DNA of 64,000 nt, taken from the NCBI RefSeq assembly GCF_003955665.1, contig NZ_RXHU01000011.1:62001-126000 (forward strand), given 5' to 3'. The position numbers and the translations under genes were made by a program. The notes under the pieces are model-generated. The model was not told the origin of the DNA and did no database searches. It saw only the letters and a program-made list of their open reading frames with translations. The DNA is from Paenibacillus whitsoniae (lineage in GTDB: Bacteria > Bacillota > Bacilli > Paenibacillales > NBRC-103111). Positions within the stretch are counted from its first letter, which is position 1; every line of letters starts with the position of its first letter. Of this stretch, positions 8,913 to 17,481 are shown in pieces.

Positions 8913-8945
8913 AAGAGCGTCCTGCAATTTTGTCAGGACGCTCTT
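8913..8945 (-). terminator. Terminator of the MFS gene, overlapping its last codons
   Basis: AAGAGCGTCCTG pairs perfectly with CAGGACGCTCTT around a 9-base loop. On the minus strand one arm contains the last codons and stop of the MFS gene. A near copy stands after tetR at 13526-13558. Confidence 0.7.
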
Positions 8946-10105
8946 TGTACAAGGGTAAACATATATCTTCTGACCAACAGAGCAACTGTACTTAATATCA
9001 ATGAAAGCAATCCTACAATTACGACGTATGGTGTGCCCATTCCCGAAATAAATACCCCGCCTACCGCCGTCCCGAAGGTTGTCCCAAGGTTTGCAGATGT
9101 TAGGAACAAGCCATTCGCAAAATCAGGTGCCTCTGGAGCTGCAGACATCATTAAATATTGATTGATGTTACCTCCAATCCCCGCTAGTATTCCCCAGATT
9201 AAAGTAATGATCGCCACTGGAAGGCTAAACTTTCCAAAGAAGAACAACAGGATGTAAACCAATCCCAAAGCAAATGGAAAAGATAAGATAATTCGGACGG
9301 CACGATGCGTAAGCAGTTTACCTGCGACCATATTTCCGATGATATTGGCTCCACCGTACATAAATAGCACGAAGCTAATTGAATTCGAAGACATGTTCGT
9401 CACGATTTTCAGATACTCCGCAAGATAACTATATACGCCAAACACGGCTGAGTTTAATAAAATCACGGCTGCTATGGAAATCCAGGTCATTGTTTTTCTC
9501 AATACGGACAATTGTGCCCCGTAAGAAAGTCTTTTCTCAACAGGCATGGATGGTATAAATATGCATGTAGCGAGGAATACAATGACATTGACAACCGCAA
9601 AGAAGACCATCGCCATTTGAAGGGAGGCGGCACTCGCAATAAAGCTTGCGATGGGTACCCCGATGACCATGCCGGCTGATACGCCAATAAGAATTTTGGA
9701 AACTGCTTTTGGCGCTTCTTCCTCGTTAACCGAGTCGGCAGCTACCGTGAACGCCAATGAACAGTAGACGGGATGAAAAAAGGCTGGTATTACGCGGGCA
9801 ATTAAAACAATCGCAAAATTTGAAGCAAAAATGGAGACCACGTTTCCCACTACGAAAATGCCAAGTACGAGCAGCATGACCTTCTTCCGATTGATCCCCG
9901 AAAATAATAACGGCATGGTTGGACCAGAAACGGCAACAGCGATAGCAAAAAAGCTCACCAACCATCCTGCTTTGGAAATACTTACATGATAGTGTTCTGC
10001 AATAGAGGGTAATATTCCAATAACCCCCATCTCGGTATTTAAGATGCCAAAAACTCCGACAGTCAAAATAAAAATAAGCAAATGGTTTCGTTTTTGCAAA
10101 ATCAC
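8933..10105 (-). CDS. MFS transporter, drug/arabinose-efflux type (12 TM)
   Basis: A 390-residue hydrophobic protein with twelve predicted membrane segments. The N-terminus (GVFGILNTEMGVIGILPSIAEHYHVS) and the WLVSFFAIAVAVSGP block are typical of YdhP/AraJ-type proton-driven exporters of the MFS. It probably exports a toxic or aromatic compound or a sugar. Its upstream region carries the motif shared with the ADH operon and the Rieske/tetR region, suggesting co-regulation. The substrate cannot be told from the sequence. Confidence 0.93.
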   Translation of the reverse strand: MILQKRNHLLIFILTVGVFGILNTEMGVIGILPSIAEHYHVSISKAGWLVSFFAIAVAVSGPTMPLLFSGINRKKVMLLVLGIFVVGNVVSIFASNFAIVLIARVIPAFFHPVYCSLAFTVAADSVNEEEAPKAVSKILIGVSAGMVIGVPIASFIASAASLQMAMVFFAVVNVIVFLATCIFIPSMPVEKRLSYGAQLSVLRKTMTWISIAAVILLNSAVFGVYSYLAEYLKIVTNMSSNSISFVLFMYGGANIIGNMVAGKLLTHRAVRIILSFPFALGLVYILLFFFGKFSLPVAIITLIWGILAGIGGNINQYLMMSAAPEAPDFANGLFLTSANLGTTFGTAVGGVFISGMGTPYVVIVGLLSLILSTVALLVRRYMFTLVQRAS

Positions 10106-10154
10106 AGTTCCCTCTTCCTTTTACAAATTGCTCCTAAAATAAGAACAACATAAA

Positions 10155-10182
10155 TTGTTTAATCAACTCCCGTTCATAATTT
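10155..10182 (-). promoter_or_regulatory. Putative TetR-family operator upstream of MFS gene
   Basis: Plus strand TTGTTTAATCAAC begins at 10155 and extends into TCCCGTTCATAATTT. On the minus strand this gives AAATTATGAAC-N5-GTTGATTAAACAA, which matches the motifs at 8661 and 12836. It lies about 50 bases before the MFS start codon. Confidence 0.45.
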
Positions 10183-10314
10183 TAAACAGAATCCAAGCGC
10201 TTGCAATCATCAATTCCGCACGATATGTGGATTACTCAACATTACGGTTCAAATTATCGATTATTTAAGACCCGGGGGAGAGAGTCTGCCGCGAGCTTAG
10301 CGATGAACGACAAA

Positions 10315-10342
10315 CGTGCTGCGATTCGCGAGTCGCAGCACG
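10315..10342 (-). terminator. GC-rich hairpin after the O-acetyltransferase gene
   Basis: CGTGCTGCGA and TCGCAGCACG form a perfect 10-bp stem with an 8-base loop, 63 bases after the acetyltransferase stop. On the minus strand a short TTTG follows. Likely a terminator. Confidence 0.55.
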
Positions 10343-10404
10343 TTGCGCATCTTGCTTTATGTGGAAGGCATCACTGGCTTTCCATGTTATTCATAGAAAA
10401 GTTG

Positions 10405-10995
10405 TTATACATCTGTGTATATATCTTTACCGTTGTTAATCTGCTTTATAATTTTTGCTGGATTACCGCCTACGACCACATTGTCTGGGACATCTTTCGT
10501 AATTACTGCCCCTGATGCAATCACGGCGTTATTGCCGATCTTGACACCAGGGTTAATAATCGCGCTTCCTCCAATCCATACATGATTGCCAATCGTTACG
10601 GGCTTGCCGAACTCCGCTCCCGATATTCTTTCTCTGAACTCTACAGGATGTGTGGCTGTATAAATATGTACGCCGGGCCCTAAGAAGCAGCTATCGCCTA
10701 AGCGAATTTCACAAACGTCGAGAAAAATGCAATCAAAATTGGCATAAAAATTTTCACCGACATGTATGTTGTATCCATAATCGCAGCGGAATGTCGGTTC
10801 AATGTAAAAGTTAGTGCCAGTCGAACCGAGCAGCTCCAACAGTATTTCTTTTCTTCGTTTATCATCCGTCTCAAGTGTCTGGTTGTATTGCCGTGTTAAG
10901 CTACGCGCACGCAAACGGTCATTTACCAGCTCCGCATCACCAGCTTGATACAGCTCGCCACTTAACATCTTCTCTTTTTCAGTTTTTGACTGCAT
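10405..10995 (-). CDS. Maltose/galactoside O-acetyltransferase-like (hexapeptide repeat)
   Basis: A 196-residue CoA-dependent acetyltransferase of the NodL/LacA/Maa group. The Maa N-terminal helix region ([19 protein letters not shown]) is followed by hexapeptide repeats forming a left-handed beta-helix. The active-site region [13 protein letters not shown] holds the catalytic His, and [19 protein letters not shown] and [12 protein letters not shown] are typical. Start ATG 10995 has AGAGG 8 bases upstream. It lies 32 bases after the Rieske gene and is probably co-transcribed. The acceptor is probably a sugar or other small hydroxyl compound, which would fit detoxification before export by the neighbouring MFS protein. 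Confidence 0.92.
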   Translation of the reverse strand: MQSKTEKEKMLSGELYQAGDAELVNDRLRARSLTRQYNQTLETDDKRRKEILLELLGSTGTNFYIEPTFRCDYGYNIHVGENFYANFDCIFLDVCEIRLGDSCFLGPGVHIYTATHPVEFRERISGAEFGKPVTIGNHVWIGGSAIINPGVKIGNNAVIASGAVITKDVPDNVVVGGNPAKIIKQINNGKDIYTDV

Positions 10996-11027
10996 GGTAG
11001 ATTCCTCTCTCTCCACGTTGTTTTTGC

Positions 11028-12758
11028 TTACTCTTCCTCAAACAGTCTCTCACCGCGGTACAAACGCCAAGCAATCTTAGCCGTATGCGGCAGTTCCCGC
11101 GCACTTGGGGCGTGGGCTGCCAAATATCGGGTGCAGGCAAGCAGGCAAGTCTCCTTAGCTTGCTTGGCAAAATCATCCGAACGCTGATCCCACCGATCAA
11201 ATTCGGTGACGGCAGCCTCGTATAGTTGAAATGAGTGGAATTCAGCGTCCTCGCGAAGCAAGCTTTGGCCCAGTGTGCCTAGCAGAACATGAGGGTCCCG
11301 CTGTTCGCCAAGGTATCCGGCTACCCAGTCAGCTGCCTCTTCCACCTGCTGCCTGCGATCCATAAGCTCGAGCAACTCCTCAGGCGCAAAGCTGCGGCCG
11401 TTAGCGGGTCTTGGTTTCGGTGCCCGCGGCACATTAAGGAAACGGTCATGATAAAGGGCCATCGCCCCGTAATAGAGTGCCCGAAGGAGAAGCGGTTCCT
11501 TGGAACGACTCAGCCGCTCGTGTACGGCATGAGCGTAAGTAAAGGTATGCAGCACCGCCACCCAATCGCTGAACTCATTTTGGGTGTGAAACCGCACGAT
11601 TCTCTCGGCCGCCGCCAAACAGATCAATTGAGCCAATTGTTCAGGGGCTGCTCCCCCTAGCAAAAGCCGGGATAATTGATCGATCGTCTCTAACGCGTTA
11701 TCACTGAGCAGTTGTTCCACGAAAGCTTGTTCATCCAGCAGAACGGAAGGTTCTGAAATTGCGGGCTGCTGTAACATCTTAAAAGCGTCCTGGAGCGGAG
11801 TTACCAGATCAACAGGCGCCTGCCAGTGATGAAGTTCTTCACTGCGAGTGGGCGATCTGAGAAGCGGAACAAGCGAAGCGAGGATGGGCTCCGTGAGCGG
11901 ACCTCCCAAGCTTTCCAGTGCCTCAAATGCTTTGTTATGAAAATCGAAAGTATGGCCGCCGTCCAAATAAAAGTGGTCCGTCACCGAAATCAGCATCATG
12001 TCCGCGAGCTGTTCAGATGAAGCCCTATTGGCTATTGCCGTCAGCAATACCTTCTCCGCGCCTTGGGTATCGCGCACTTCAACACAGTTGCGGTACCACG
12101 CCATCAGCCTTTCTGTGGAAGCCGGCGAGGAAGGCAGCGCCCCGAGCAGGTGGCGGGGAGCACGTCCTGAGCTGGTTCTGGCCACGTGAACCAGGCCGTG
12201 GTACAGGGCAAGTATTTGCCCAGAAGCATCCAGCTTCGGCAGCACGTTTCTCATCGCGGTCAAAATGGTTAAACCCGCCCCCCAGCCATTCCCCTGCGTG
12301 GTTCCGAATGTGATGCCGATGCGGACGATTTCATCAACCGGGACTTTCGATTCAAACAATCCAATTACCGCCTTGGCAATCACGATACCGATGTTCTGCT
12401 CAAGGCCTTCCCGCAAACGGAGCTTAAGCTTCTCAGCATTGCCGATGTTCCTAGGTCTTGGGCTGACCCAGACGATCTCATTCTCAACTTTGACATCGTA
12501 AGCAGGAACATCATCCGCCCAAGGATCCAACGTCCCTCCGCTGCAGATGTCGAAGCGAGCATGGTGCCAGTGGCATGTTAACATACCGCTGCAAACGCTT
12601 CCCAAATGAAGCGGAAAACCGAGATGAGGACATCGATTGTCTATCGCTCTGACTTCATCCTCGTGATAAAAAACAGCGATACCACCTTTGATAACCTTGG
12701 AACTTACTTGCTTCAACTCATCCAAAGTACCTGCGTGAATCCATTCATCCATGCTCAT
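11028..12758 (-). CDS. Rieske [2Fe-2S] protein with large C-terminal domain of unknown function
   Basis: A 576-residue protein. Residues 1-105 form a Rieske ferredoxin-like domain with ligands C43 and H45 (CPH) and C62 and H65 (CHWH). The remaining 470 residues are alpha-helical and rich in Leu/Ala, with [23 protein letters not shown] near residue 190 and [17 protein letters not shown] near 410. I do not recognise this part and see no mononuclear-iron 2-His-1-carboxylate motif of ring-hydroxylating oxygenases. It may be an electron carrier fused to its catalytic or regulatory partner. AGGAAGG lies 7 bases before ATG 12758. It is divergent from tetR, with the shared motif between them. Confidence 0.85.
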   Translation of the reverse strand: MSMDEWIHAGTLDELKQVSSKVIKGGIAVFYHEDEVRAIDNRCPHLGFPLHLGSVCSGMLTCHWHHARFDICSGGTLDPWADDVPAYDVKVENEIVWVSPRPRNIGNAEKLKLRLREGLEQNIGIVIAKAVIGLFESKVPVDEIVRIGITFGTTQGNGWGAGLTILTAMRNVLPKLDASGQILALYHGLVHVARTSSGRAPRHLLGALPSSPASTERLMAWYRNCVEVRDTQGAEKVLLTAIANRASSEQLADMMLISVTDHFYLDGGHTFDFHNKAFEALESLGGPLTEPILASLVPLLRSPTRSEELHHWQAPVDLVTPLQDAFKMLQQPAISEPSVLLDEQAFVEQLLSDNALETIDQLSRLLLGGAAPEQLAQLICLAAAERIVRFHTQNEFSDWVAVLHTFTYAHAVHERLSRSKEPLLLRALYYGAMALYHDRFLNVPRAPKPRPANGRSFAPEELLELMDRRQQVEEAADWVAGYLGEQRDPHVLLGTLGQSLLREDAEFHSFQLYEAAVTEFDRWDQRSDDFAKQAKETCLLACTRYLAAHAPSARELPHTAKIAWRLYRGERLFEEE

Positions 12759-12835
12759 AACATCGCCTTCCTCTCCATGTATACTCTCTTAAGTATATAG
12801 TATTGGGTTACCGCTTATCATAAAATCAAACCATA

Positions 12836-12864
12836 TTGATTAACCAACTTGTGTCTATTACTAT
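12836..12864 (+). promoter_or_regulatory. tetR promoter with overlapping putative operator
   Basis: TTGATT (12836-12841), a 17-base spacer, then TACTAT (12859-12864) form a sigma-A-like promoter reading toward tetR. The palindrome-like TTGATTAACCAA covers the -35 box and is the third copy of the motif seen at 8661 and 10155. This layout is typical of an autoregulated TetR repressor controlling a divergent gene. Confidence 0.5.
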
Positions 12865-12967
12865 ATAAGCATAATGCTCATTTTCATTTCAAAGAAAAGG
12901 GATATGTCTATATCGCAACATCGTGCAGGAAAACGTTAATTATCTATGAAAGCTTGGTGAACAAACG

Positions 12968-13513
12968 ATGGCCAAAGTAGACCGAAGAATTCTTAAATCA
13001 CAAGAAGCGATGAAAAAAGCTGTTATCGCATTAATGGCTGAAAAAAATTTCGATGACATCACCATTCAGGATATTGCCGACAAGGCCAACATTAACCGCG
13101 GCACCATTTATCTGCATTATCAGGACAAATATGATCTGCTGGACAAACTCATCGAAGCACACATTAACGAATTAAGAGAGATGGGGGAATGGGCTTGCAA
13201 ACTGGATTGGAGTAGTGCTCTTTTACCCTTTTTCGAATATTTCGAAAAAAATTATGTATTCTTTTCGACCATGCTAGCGAGCCAGGGCGCCCCTTCGTTC
13301 AGAAATCGGCTATTTGATTATGTGACAGAAGGATTCAAAAATGAGATTGACCGAGAAAGCGGAAGAAATACGGATTTAAGTGAAGACGTTATGCTTCAGT
13401 ATGCCGGGAACGCTTATGTAGGGGTTATTGAATGGTGGATCCGAAATGGCATGCCATCCTCACCTCAAGCAATAGCCAAACAAGTCGGGGCCTTGTTAGA
13501 GAGAAGCCTGTAG
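12968..13513 (+). CDS. TetR/AcrR-family transcriptional regulator
   Basis: A 181-residue repressor. The N-terminal helix-turn-helix (residues 8-55) shows ITIQDIADKANINRGTIYLHY, a standard TetR recognition motif with the following KYDLLDKLI. The C-terminal region (AGNAYVGVIEWWIRNGMP) resembles the YxxxG-WW ligand domain of DhaS/YvdT-type members (TetR_C_8-like). It is the only plus-strand gene of the region and is divergent from the Rieske gene. Three similar motif copies upstream of ADH, MFS and Rieske/tetR suggest it controls all of them in response to a toxic small molecule. The ribosome site is weak. Confidence 0.93.
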   Translation: MAKVDRRILKSQEAMKKAVIALMAEKNFDDITIQDIADKANINRGTIYLHYQDKYDLLDKLIEAHINELREMGEWACKLDWSSALLPFFEYFEKNYVFFSTMLASQGAPSFRNRLFDYVTEGFKNEIDRESGRNTDLSEDVMLQYAGNAYVGVIEWWIRNGMPSSPQAIAKQVGALLERSL

Positions 13514-13525
13514 CCCATGTAAAAC

Positions 13526-13558
13526 AAGAGCGTCCTGCCGATTTGTCAGGGCGCTCTT
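13526..13558 (+). terminator. Terminator of tetR, near copy of the one at 8913
   Basis: AAGAGCGTCCTG pairs with CAGGGCGCTCTT (one wobble pair), 12 bases after the tetR stop. The hairpin and flanking ACAAG are almost identical to the MFS-gene terminator at 8913-8945. Confidence 0.65.
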
Positions 13559-13621
13559 AACATCGTGAACGGCGATGATGACGTATTGCGTCCCCCACCA
13601 TAAATGCCGATTATCTAACAG

Positions 13622-13665
13622 AAAAGGCTGTCCGCTGCATTCCCCTGCAGCAGCGTTATCCTTTT
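13622..13665 (-). terminator. Terminator of the acyltransferase 3 gene
   Basis: On the minus strand AAAAGG pairs with CCTTTT, enclosing CGCTGC/GCAGCG with a TGCA step, just after the acyltransferase stop codon. The second arm ends in CCTTTTC. Confidence 0.5.
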
Positions 13666-13670
13666 CCTTG

Positions 13671-14777
13671 TTAAGTTGTGCGACTTGGAACGATGACCTC
13701 TTTAGGTTTGATACTTTTTAACCTTCTGCCCGCTTCAATCGAGAACTTCTCAATCACATAATAAGCCGCAACGGAAACGAAAACCGATAGAACGAAGCTT
13801 ACACTTAAAAGGAGCCACATCGGCCAAATCCCATAGAAGAGATTTATAATTAGTAAATTAATCATGAGATGGTATAAGTAGAAACTGTAGGAGATTTTAC
13901 CTAAAAAGTGAATCGGCTTTAACAGCAATATCTTACCCGCTAACGTTGAAGACAAGGAGAGAAGGATCAACATGCTGACGCCTATCGTCGTGGAGGAATC
14001 TTGAATTACACCGCGATGCAGCCATGAAATTTCAGGGAAAAACCAAACCGAGTAGTTATAAAAAAGGAGGGCTGCTGCGAAAAAAGTAAGTTTGAGCCAT
14101 GCTCCTAATGAGGAAATGAACGAAACAAGTAAGCTTAGATGTCTGAGTAGAAGGGCGCCAATCATAAACATGAATACATACATGAGACCTAAGTTACCGA
14201 TTCCGATTGTATGTCTTAGAACTAGCTCCAAGATTGTTATGAAGCATCCAACCAGGATAACGGCCCACGTGGGAGACTTCTTGATAAAAATCATGAGGAG
14301 AGGAAAAATAAGGGAAATTCTCATTTCATGAACTAACGACCAGATTACAGGATTATATGCATCTGTTTCATAGTTACCTATCAGAAAAATGTGATTCAAC
14401 AATAAACCATTCGAGTATGGCGTCACCCAGAAGAGATTGAACCAGTCACTTAATGCAGGTATCCCGCCTCTGGTGAATAAAAGACAACATAGGATGGCTA
14501 GCACAATACAGCAAATGTAAGGGATGTATATGCGGAAGAATCTTTTTAAAATAAATATGGAATAAGGGGGCTGCGTCTCACTGAAGAAAGGAATTGAAAG
14601 CACGAATCCACTTAAGACGAAAAAGAATAAGACAGCTTCGTGACCTGCAAACAACAAGTGGAAAAACGGATTCTTGTCCCATTGATCAAAGCTAGGGAAG
14701 ATTGCGGCTAGGTGATAAAGTACGACAGACAGTGCGGCTAAGCCTCTAAGAGAGTCGAGTTCTTCATATCTTTTCAT
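13671..14777 (-). CDS. Acyltransferase 3 family membrane protein (OafA/YrhL-like)
   Basis: A 368-residue integral membrane protein with about ten membrane segments. It starts MKRYEELDSLRGLAALSVVLYH, the family hallmark with the catalytic-region R and the H that follows, then FFVLSGFVLS and VHEMRISLIFPL. These enzymes O-acylate (mostly acetylate) sugars of surface polysaccharide, peptidoglycan or secreted compounds at the cytoplasmic membrane. GAGGAGG lies 5 bases before the ATG. It is monocistronic with its own terminator. The acceptor is unknown. Confidence 0.93.
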   Translation of the reverse strand: MKRYEELDSLRGLAALSVVLYHLAAIFPSFDQWDKNPFFHLLFAGHEAVLFFFVLSGFVLSIPFFSETQPPYSIFILKRFFRIYIPYICCIVLAILCCLLFTRGGIPALSDWFNLFWVTPYSNGLLLNHIFLIGNYETDAYNPVIWSLVHEMRISLIFPLLMIFIKKSPTWAVILVGCFITILELVLRHTIGIGNLGLMYVFMFMIGALLLRHLSLLVSFISSLGAWLKLTFFAAALLFYNYSVWFFPEISWLHRGVIQDSSTTIGVSMLILLSLSSTLAGKILLLKPIHFLGKISYSFYLYHLMINLLIINLFYGIWPMWLLLSVSFVLSVFVSVAAYYVIEKFSIEAGRRLKSIKPKEVIVPSRTT

Positions 14778-14950
14778 AAATGCCTCCTCAAGGGATTCAA
14801 AAATAAATGCCTATCCGCATAGCCGTATGTTGAGTACGGCTTAATATATTTTATTTGATACAAATCGTATCAAACTGATTGTATAATAGAGTTCTATTCT
14901 GGTCAATTCATTTTTGAGAGCAATGCAATCAAAAAAAACAACAAGAAAAA

Positions 14951-14983
14951 GACGAGCTGTTTATCTCCAGATAACAACTCGTC
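14951..14983 (-). terminator. Terminator after the DedA gene
   Basis: GACGAG and CTCGTC enclose TGTTTATC/GATAACA around a TCCA loop. On the minus strand it is followed by TTTTTCTTGTTG and a run of T. This is a classic intrinsic terminator, 5 bases after the DedA stop. Confidence 0.85.
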
Positions 14984-14987
14984 TACA

Positions 14988-15611
14988 TCATTTATGCCAG
15001 CTTACTGTTCGTATCCAATCGCGAATGGCTCGTTTATTATGCTTGATATAAAGGCCGATCACGACTCCAACCACCACGACAATCATTGCCGCTATGGCGT
15101 ATTTCGAAATGATGTGAAGCATTTGCTCGATTCGTATGCCAAAAATTTTACCGACCATCACATAAGTCAGTACCCAAACGAGTCCGCCCGTGAAGTTAAA
15201 GAAGATAAAGGTGCCTAATCGAACTCTTAATATACCGGACACATAACCGGTGAAGTGCCGCAAACCTGGGATAAAGTAGCTGACAAGGATGAGCTTGTTC
15301 CCATATTGATTGAACCATTTTGTAATCTTAGCGATCCGCTCTTGGCTTAGAAAAAAGAACTTACCATACTTTTCAAAGAATGGTGTGCCAAGTTTATAAC
15401 CCAAATAATAAGTAAAGGTCGTGCCGGCGATAGCTCCAAAATAAGAGCATAGAATAATAAATGGGATATTCATGCTCCCAAACGAAGATATATGCCCAGA
15501 TATCGCCATTGCCAGTTCTCCTGGAAACGGCAAGGCTAATGATTCGGCAAACAAGCCAAAAATTAAAACAAAATAGCCGTACTGCTCAAAAAGATTGCTA
15601 ATCCACGCCAT
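14988..15611 (-). CDS. DedA-family membrane protein (candidate undecaprenyl-phosphate translocase)
   Basis: A 207-residue protein with the DedA/SNARE-associated (VTT) fold. The re-entrant loops carry SLALPFPGELAMAISG and YFIPGLRHFTGYVSGILR, which include the conserved Glu and the Arg of the F-x-R-x3-R-like region. ATG 15611 has GAGGAG 7 bases upstream and gives the usual short N-terminus. Some family members flip undecaprenyl phosphate across the membrane. The gene lies 34 bases after a PAP2 phosphatase, which supports a role in lipid-carrier recycling or lipid flipping. Confidence 0.92.
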   Translation of the reverse strand: MAWISNLFEQYGYFVLIFGLFAESLALPFPGELAMAISGHISSFGSMNIPFIILCSYFGAIAGTTFTYYLGYKLGTPFFEKYGKFFFLSQERIAKITKWFNQYGNKLILVSYFIPGLRHFTGYVSGILRVRLGTFIFFNFTGGLVWVLTYVMVGKIFGIRIEQMLHIISKYAIAAMIVVVVGVVIGLYIKHNKRAIRDWIRTVSWHK

Positions 15612-15645
15612 ATTTACACTCCTCGCGGGCTTTATTCTTGTCATG

Positions 15646-16215
15646 TTAAAAAGAATTCGTCATATAAACTATCAACAACGCTGAACCCATTCCGATCGTA
15701 GCTCCTGCTACGCAATCCGTTGGGTAGTGATATCCCCAATAAACACGTGAAAAGGCAACCATCCCTGCAAAAACAATCAAGAACAGTGCAACTCCCTGAG
15801 ACGCTAGAAAGAGAAAGGGGGTGACGATAGCAAAAATGGCGGTGGTATGTCCAGATGGAAATGAGTAATCCTTAAGCGGGAATCTCCCTACCTTCACTTG
15901 CTGCAGGGCGTGGAATGGGCGTTTTCTGCGCATCTTTTTCTTAATCAGGAAGGCAATCACATGACTGAATGTCAAAGCCGCTAAACATTGCAGTCCTACC
16001 GGTCCCCAAGTATGAGGTGCCAACCACACGATTACTACGCTACATAGAATCGTAAACGTCGCGCCGCCCATATGGGTAATCAATCCCAACAACCAATCCA
16101 GCGCAATGTGATTTACCCTTTGATTACACCAGGTAAATAGGCTGTAGTCGACCCTTCTTAACCATTGCATGTTCCTCATCCTCATCACTCGATTCGTCTT
16201 ATATAGTCTGTTCAT
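15646..16215 (-). CDS. PAP2-family phosphatase (BcrC-like)
   Basis: A 189-residue membrane phosphatase with about five to six membrane segments. All three PAP2 motifs are present: KKKMRRKRP (92-100), PSGH (120-123) and SRVYWGYHYPTD (156-167) with catalytic His163. BcrC-type members remove a phosphate from undecaprenyl diphosphate outside the membrane; others act on phosphatidic acid or phosphatidylglycerophosphate. ATG 16215 was chosen for GGAGG just upstream. With DedA downstream it would give dephosphorylation plus return of the lipid carrier. Confidence 0.92.
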   Translation of the reverse strand: MNRLYKTNRVMRMRNMQWLRRVDYSLFTWCNQRVNHIALDWLLGLITHMGGATFTILCSVVIVWLAPHTWGPVGLQCLAALTFSHVIAFLIKKKMRRKRPFHALQQVKVGRFPLKDYSFPSGHTTAIFAIVTPFLFLASQGVALFLIVFAGMVAFSRVYWGYHYPTDCVAGATIGMGSALLIVYMTNSF

Positions 16216-16516
16216 TGTTCCTCCGTCTGGATTCGTATCCCTCAACTAAGCGTATATGCTGTTTCTCTAGTTGTTGCCTACAACACTAAGATTAGCAAAT
16301 AAATAAAGTAGCCATAACTGTCTGGGGTTTAGGTTAGTGCTAGACTTTGGTCTTGGTACATGATCCCTGAAGGAGCGAATACGACCTAGTTCAATGAAAG
16401 ACTAAAAAGCACTACAATTCCTAGGAACTGTAGTGCGAGTTACAGCTGTTATTCTAATTCGTTTTCAATAATCGTTGTTGCTATAATTAGTTTTCCGATA
16501 GCATCAGCTCTAGTGG
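16216..16516. other. Intergenic region of 301 bases, no gene seen
   Basis: It contains the upstream region of the PAP2-DedA operon and the terminator of the polysaccharide deacetylase gene (16409-16436). No frame with a convincing start and family match was found. Confidence 0.6.
16409..16436 (-). terminator. Terminator of the polysaccharide deacetylase gene
   Basis: GCACTACA pairs perfectly with TGTAGTGC around ATTCCTAGGAAC, which is itself partly self-complementary. On the minus strand it is followed by TTTTTAG. Confidence 0.75.
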
Positions 16517-17326
16517 CTATTCCCCTGCCAGTTCAATCTGCTTACCACCAGGCACCTCAACGTGTCGACCGTCGACACTTAGCCACACGCTCTGCGCAGT
16601 AGGATTATACACAAAGCTTCGATCAGCTGCAAATTGCAGCTGGTCGTACGCTTTCATATAATCGACGATCTCCATATTCGTCGCATACCAGATATCGTCT
16701 CTTCCACCGATGCGCTCGCAGAACTGCTCGATCAGTGACCAATTGCCTTCACGATCAAACTCATAGCTGTGTCCCCACACGTACATAAGGTAGAGATACT
16801 GCGTTTTATGTAAGTCCACGAATGTCTCTGCATGCTCCAACAAGCGGTTGTTATGGTGGCATGTCGACTGCCATGCCATCCAATCGTTCGGCATACCGAA
16901 GTGCCCGCTGCTGCCAACAATTCGGGAGTATTCAATACCAAGCTGCGGCAGCAGATTCTGAATCCGTTTATTGTAGGAGCCGTTCGGATACGACATCCCC
17001 CTTACTGTGTAGCCAACCAGCTTTTCCAATCGCTTGCGATCCTCTATTACTTCATAGACAATCTGCTCATTCGGGCAACGCTCAATTGTAGGGTGCGTCA
17101 ACGTATGCGCCGACACTTCATGTCCTTGGTATAGTGAACGAACTTCCGCAGCCGAAATACGCTCACCGGTATCCAGCAAACCTGAATTTAAATGAAACGT
17201 GCCGCGCAAGCCATAGCGATTCAAAATTTCCACTAACTTGCGATCGGCGACATTCCCATCATCATAGCTTAATGTCAGGACTTTATGTCGACCACTAGGA
17301 AAACACAGCAAAATATTGGGCATCAT
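16517..17326 (-). CDS. Polysaccharide deacetylase family protein (NodB fold, CE4-like)
   Basis: A 269-residue protein. NodB motif 1 is TLSYDDGN with D22 and D23; motif 2 is HTLTHP with H74 and H78, giving the Asp-His-His metal site; motif 3 is SYPNGSYN. There is no signal peptide or membrane segment, so it may act inside the cell or on soluble sugars, unlike typical peptidoglycan deacetylases. A small beta-rich tail (SVWLSVDGRHVEVPGGKQ) follows the barrel. ATG 17326 has GGAGG six bases upstream. It is monocistronic. Confidence 0.9.
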   Translation of the reverse strand: MMPNILLCFPSGRHKVLTLSYDDGNVADRKLVEILNRYGLRGTFHLNSGLLDTGERISAAEVRSLYQGHEVSAHTLTHPTIERCPNEQIVYEVIEDRKRLEKLVGYTVRGMSYPNGSYNKRIQNLLPQLGIEYSRIVGSSGHFGMPNDWMAWQSTCHHNNRLLEHAETFVDLHKTQYLYLMYVWGHSYEFDREGNWSLIEQFCERIGGRDDIWYATNMEIVDYMKAYDQLQFAADRSFVYNPTAQSVWLSVDGRHVEVPGGKQIELAGE

Positions 17327-17481
17327 ACGCAACCTCCAGCAATAGTTTTGGTTAACTCGCTTCCAAGACTATCACAAGCTGCTGAAAATTTCTTCGCAGA
17401 AAATAGCCGATTCCACTAATCATACGCATATTTTGCTGCCCTTGCGAGAACAAATTTTCCTTGGATACGAGCAGGAGGCGT

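Larger units (their letters stand above)
8619..8932. other. Intergenic region, 314 bases, regulatory only
   Basis: No coding frame with a ribosome binding site is visible. The stretch holds the control region of the ADH operon: the shared motif at 8661-8684, a perfect 17-bp palindrome at 8729-8745, and most of the terminator of the MFS gene. It is AT-rich. Confidence 0.7.

Noticed and set aside
10195-10208. cre-like CAAGCGCTTGCA upstream of the MFS gene
   Set aside because: Core matches but the flanks do not; no other catabolic gene there. Kept only as a possibility.
10201-10515. Possible small gene downstream of the O-acetyltransferase
   Set aside because: It overlaps the 3' end of the acetyltransferase gene, includes the probable terminator hairpin and has no ribosome site or recognisable domain.
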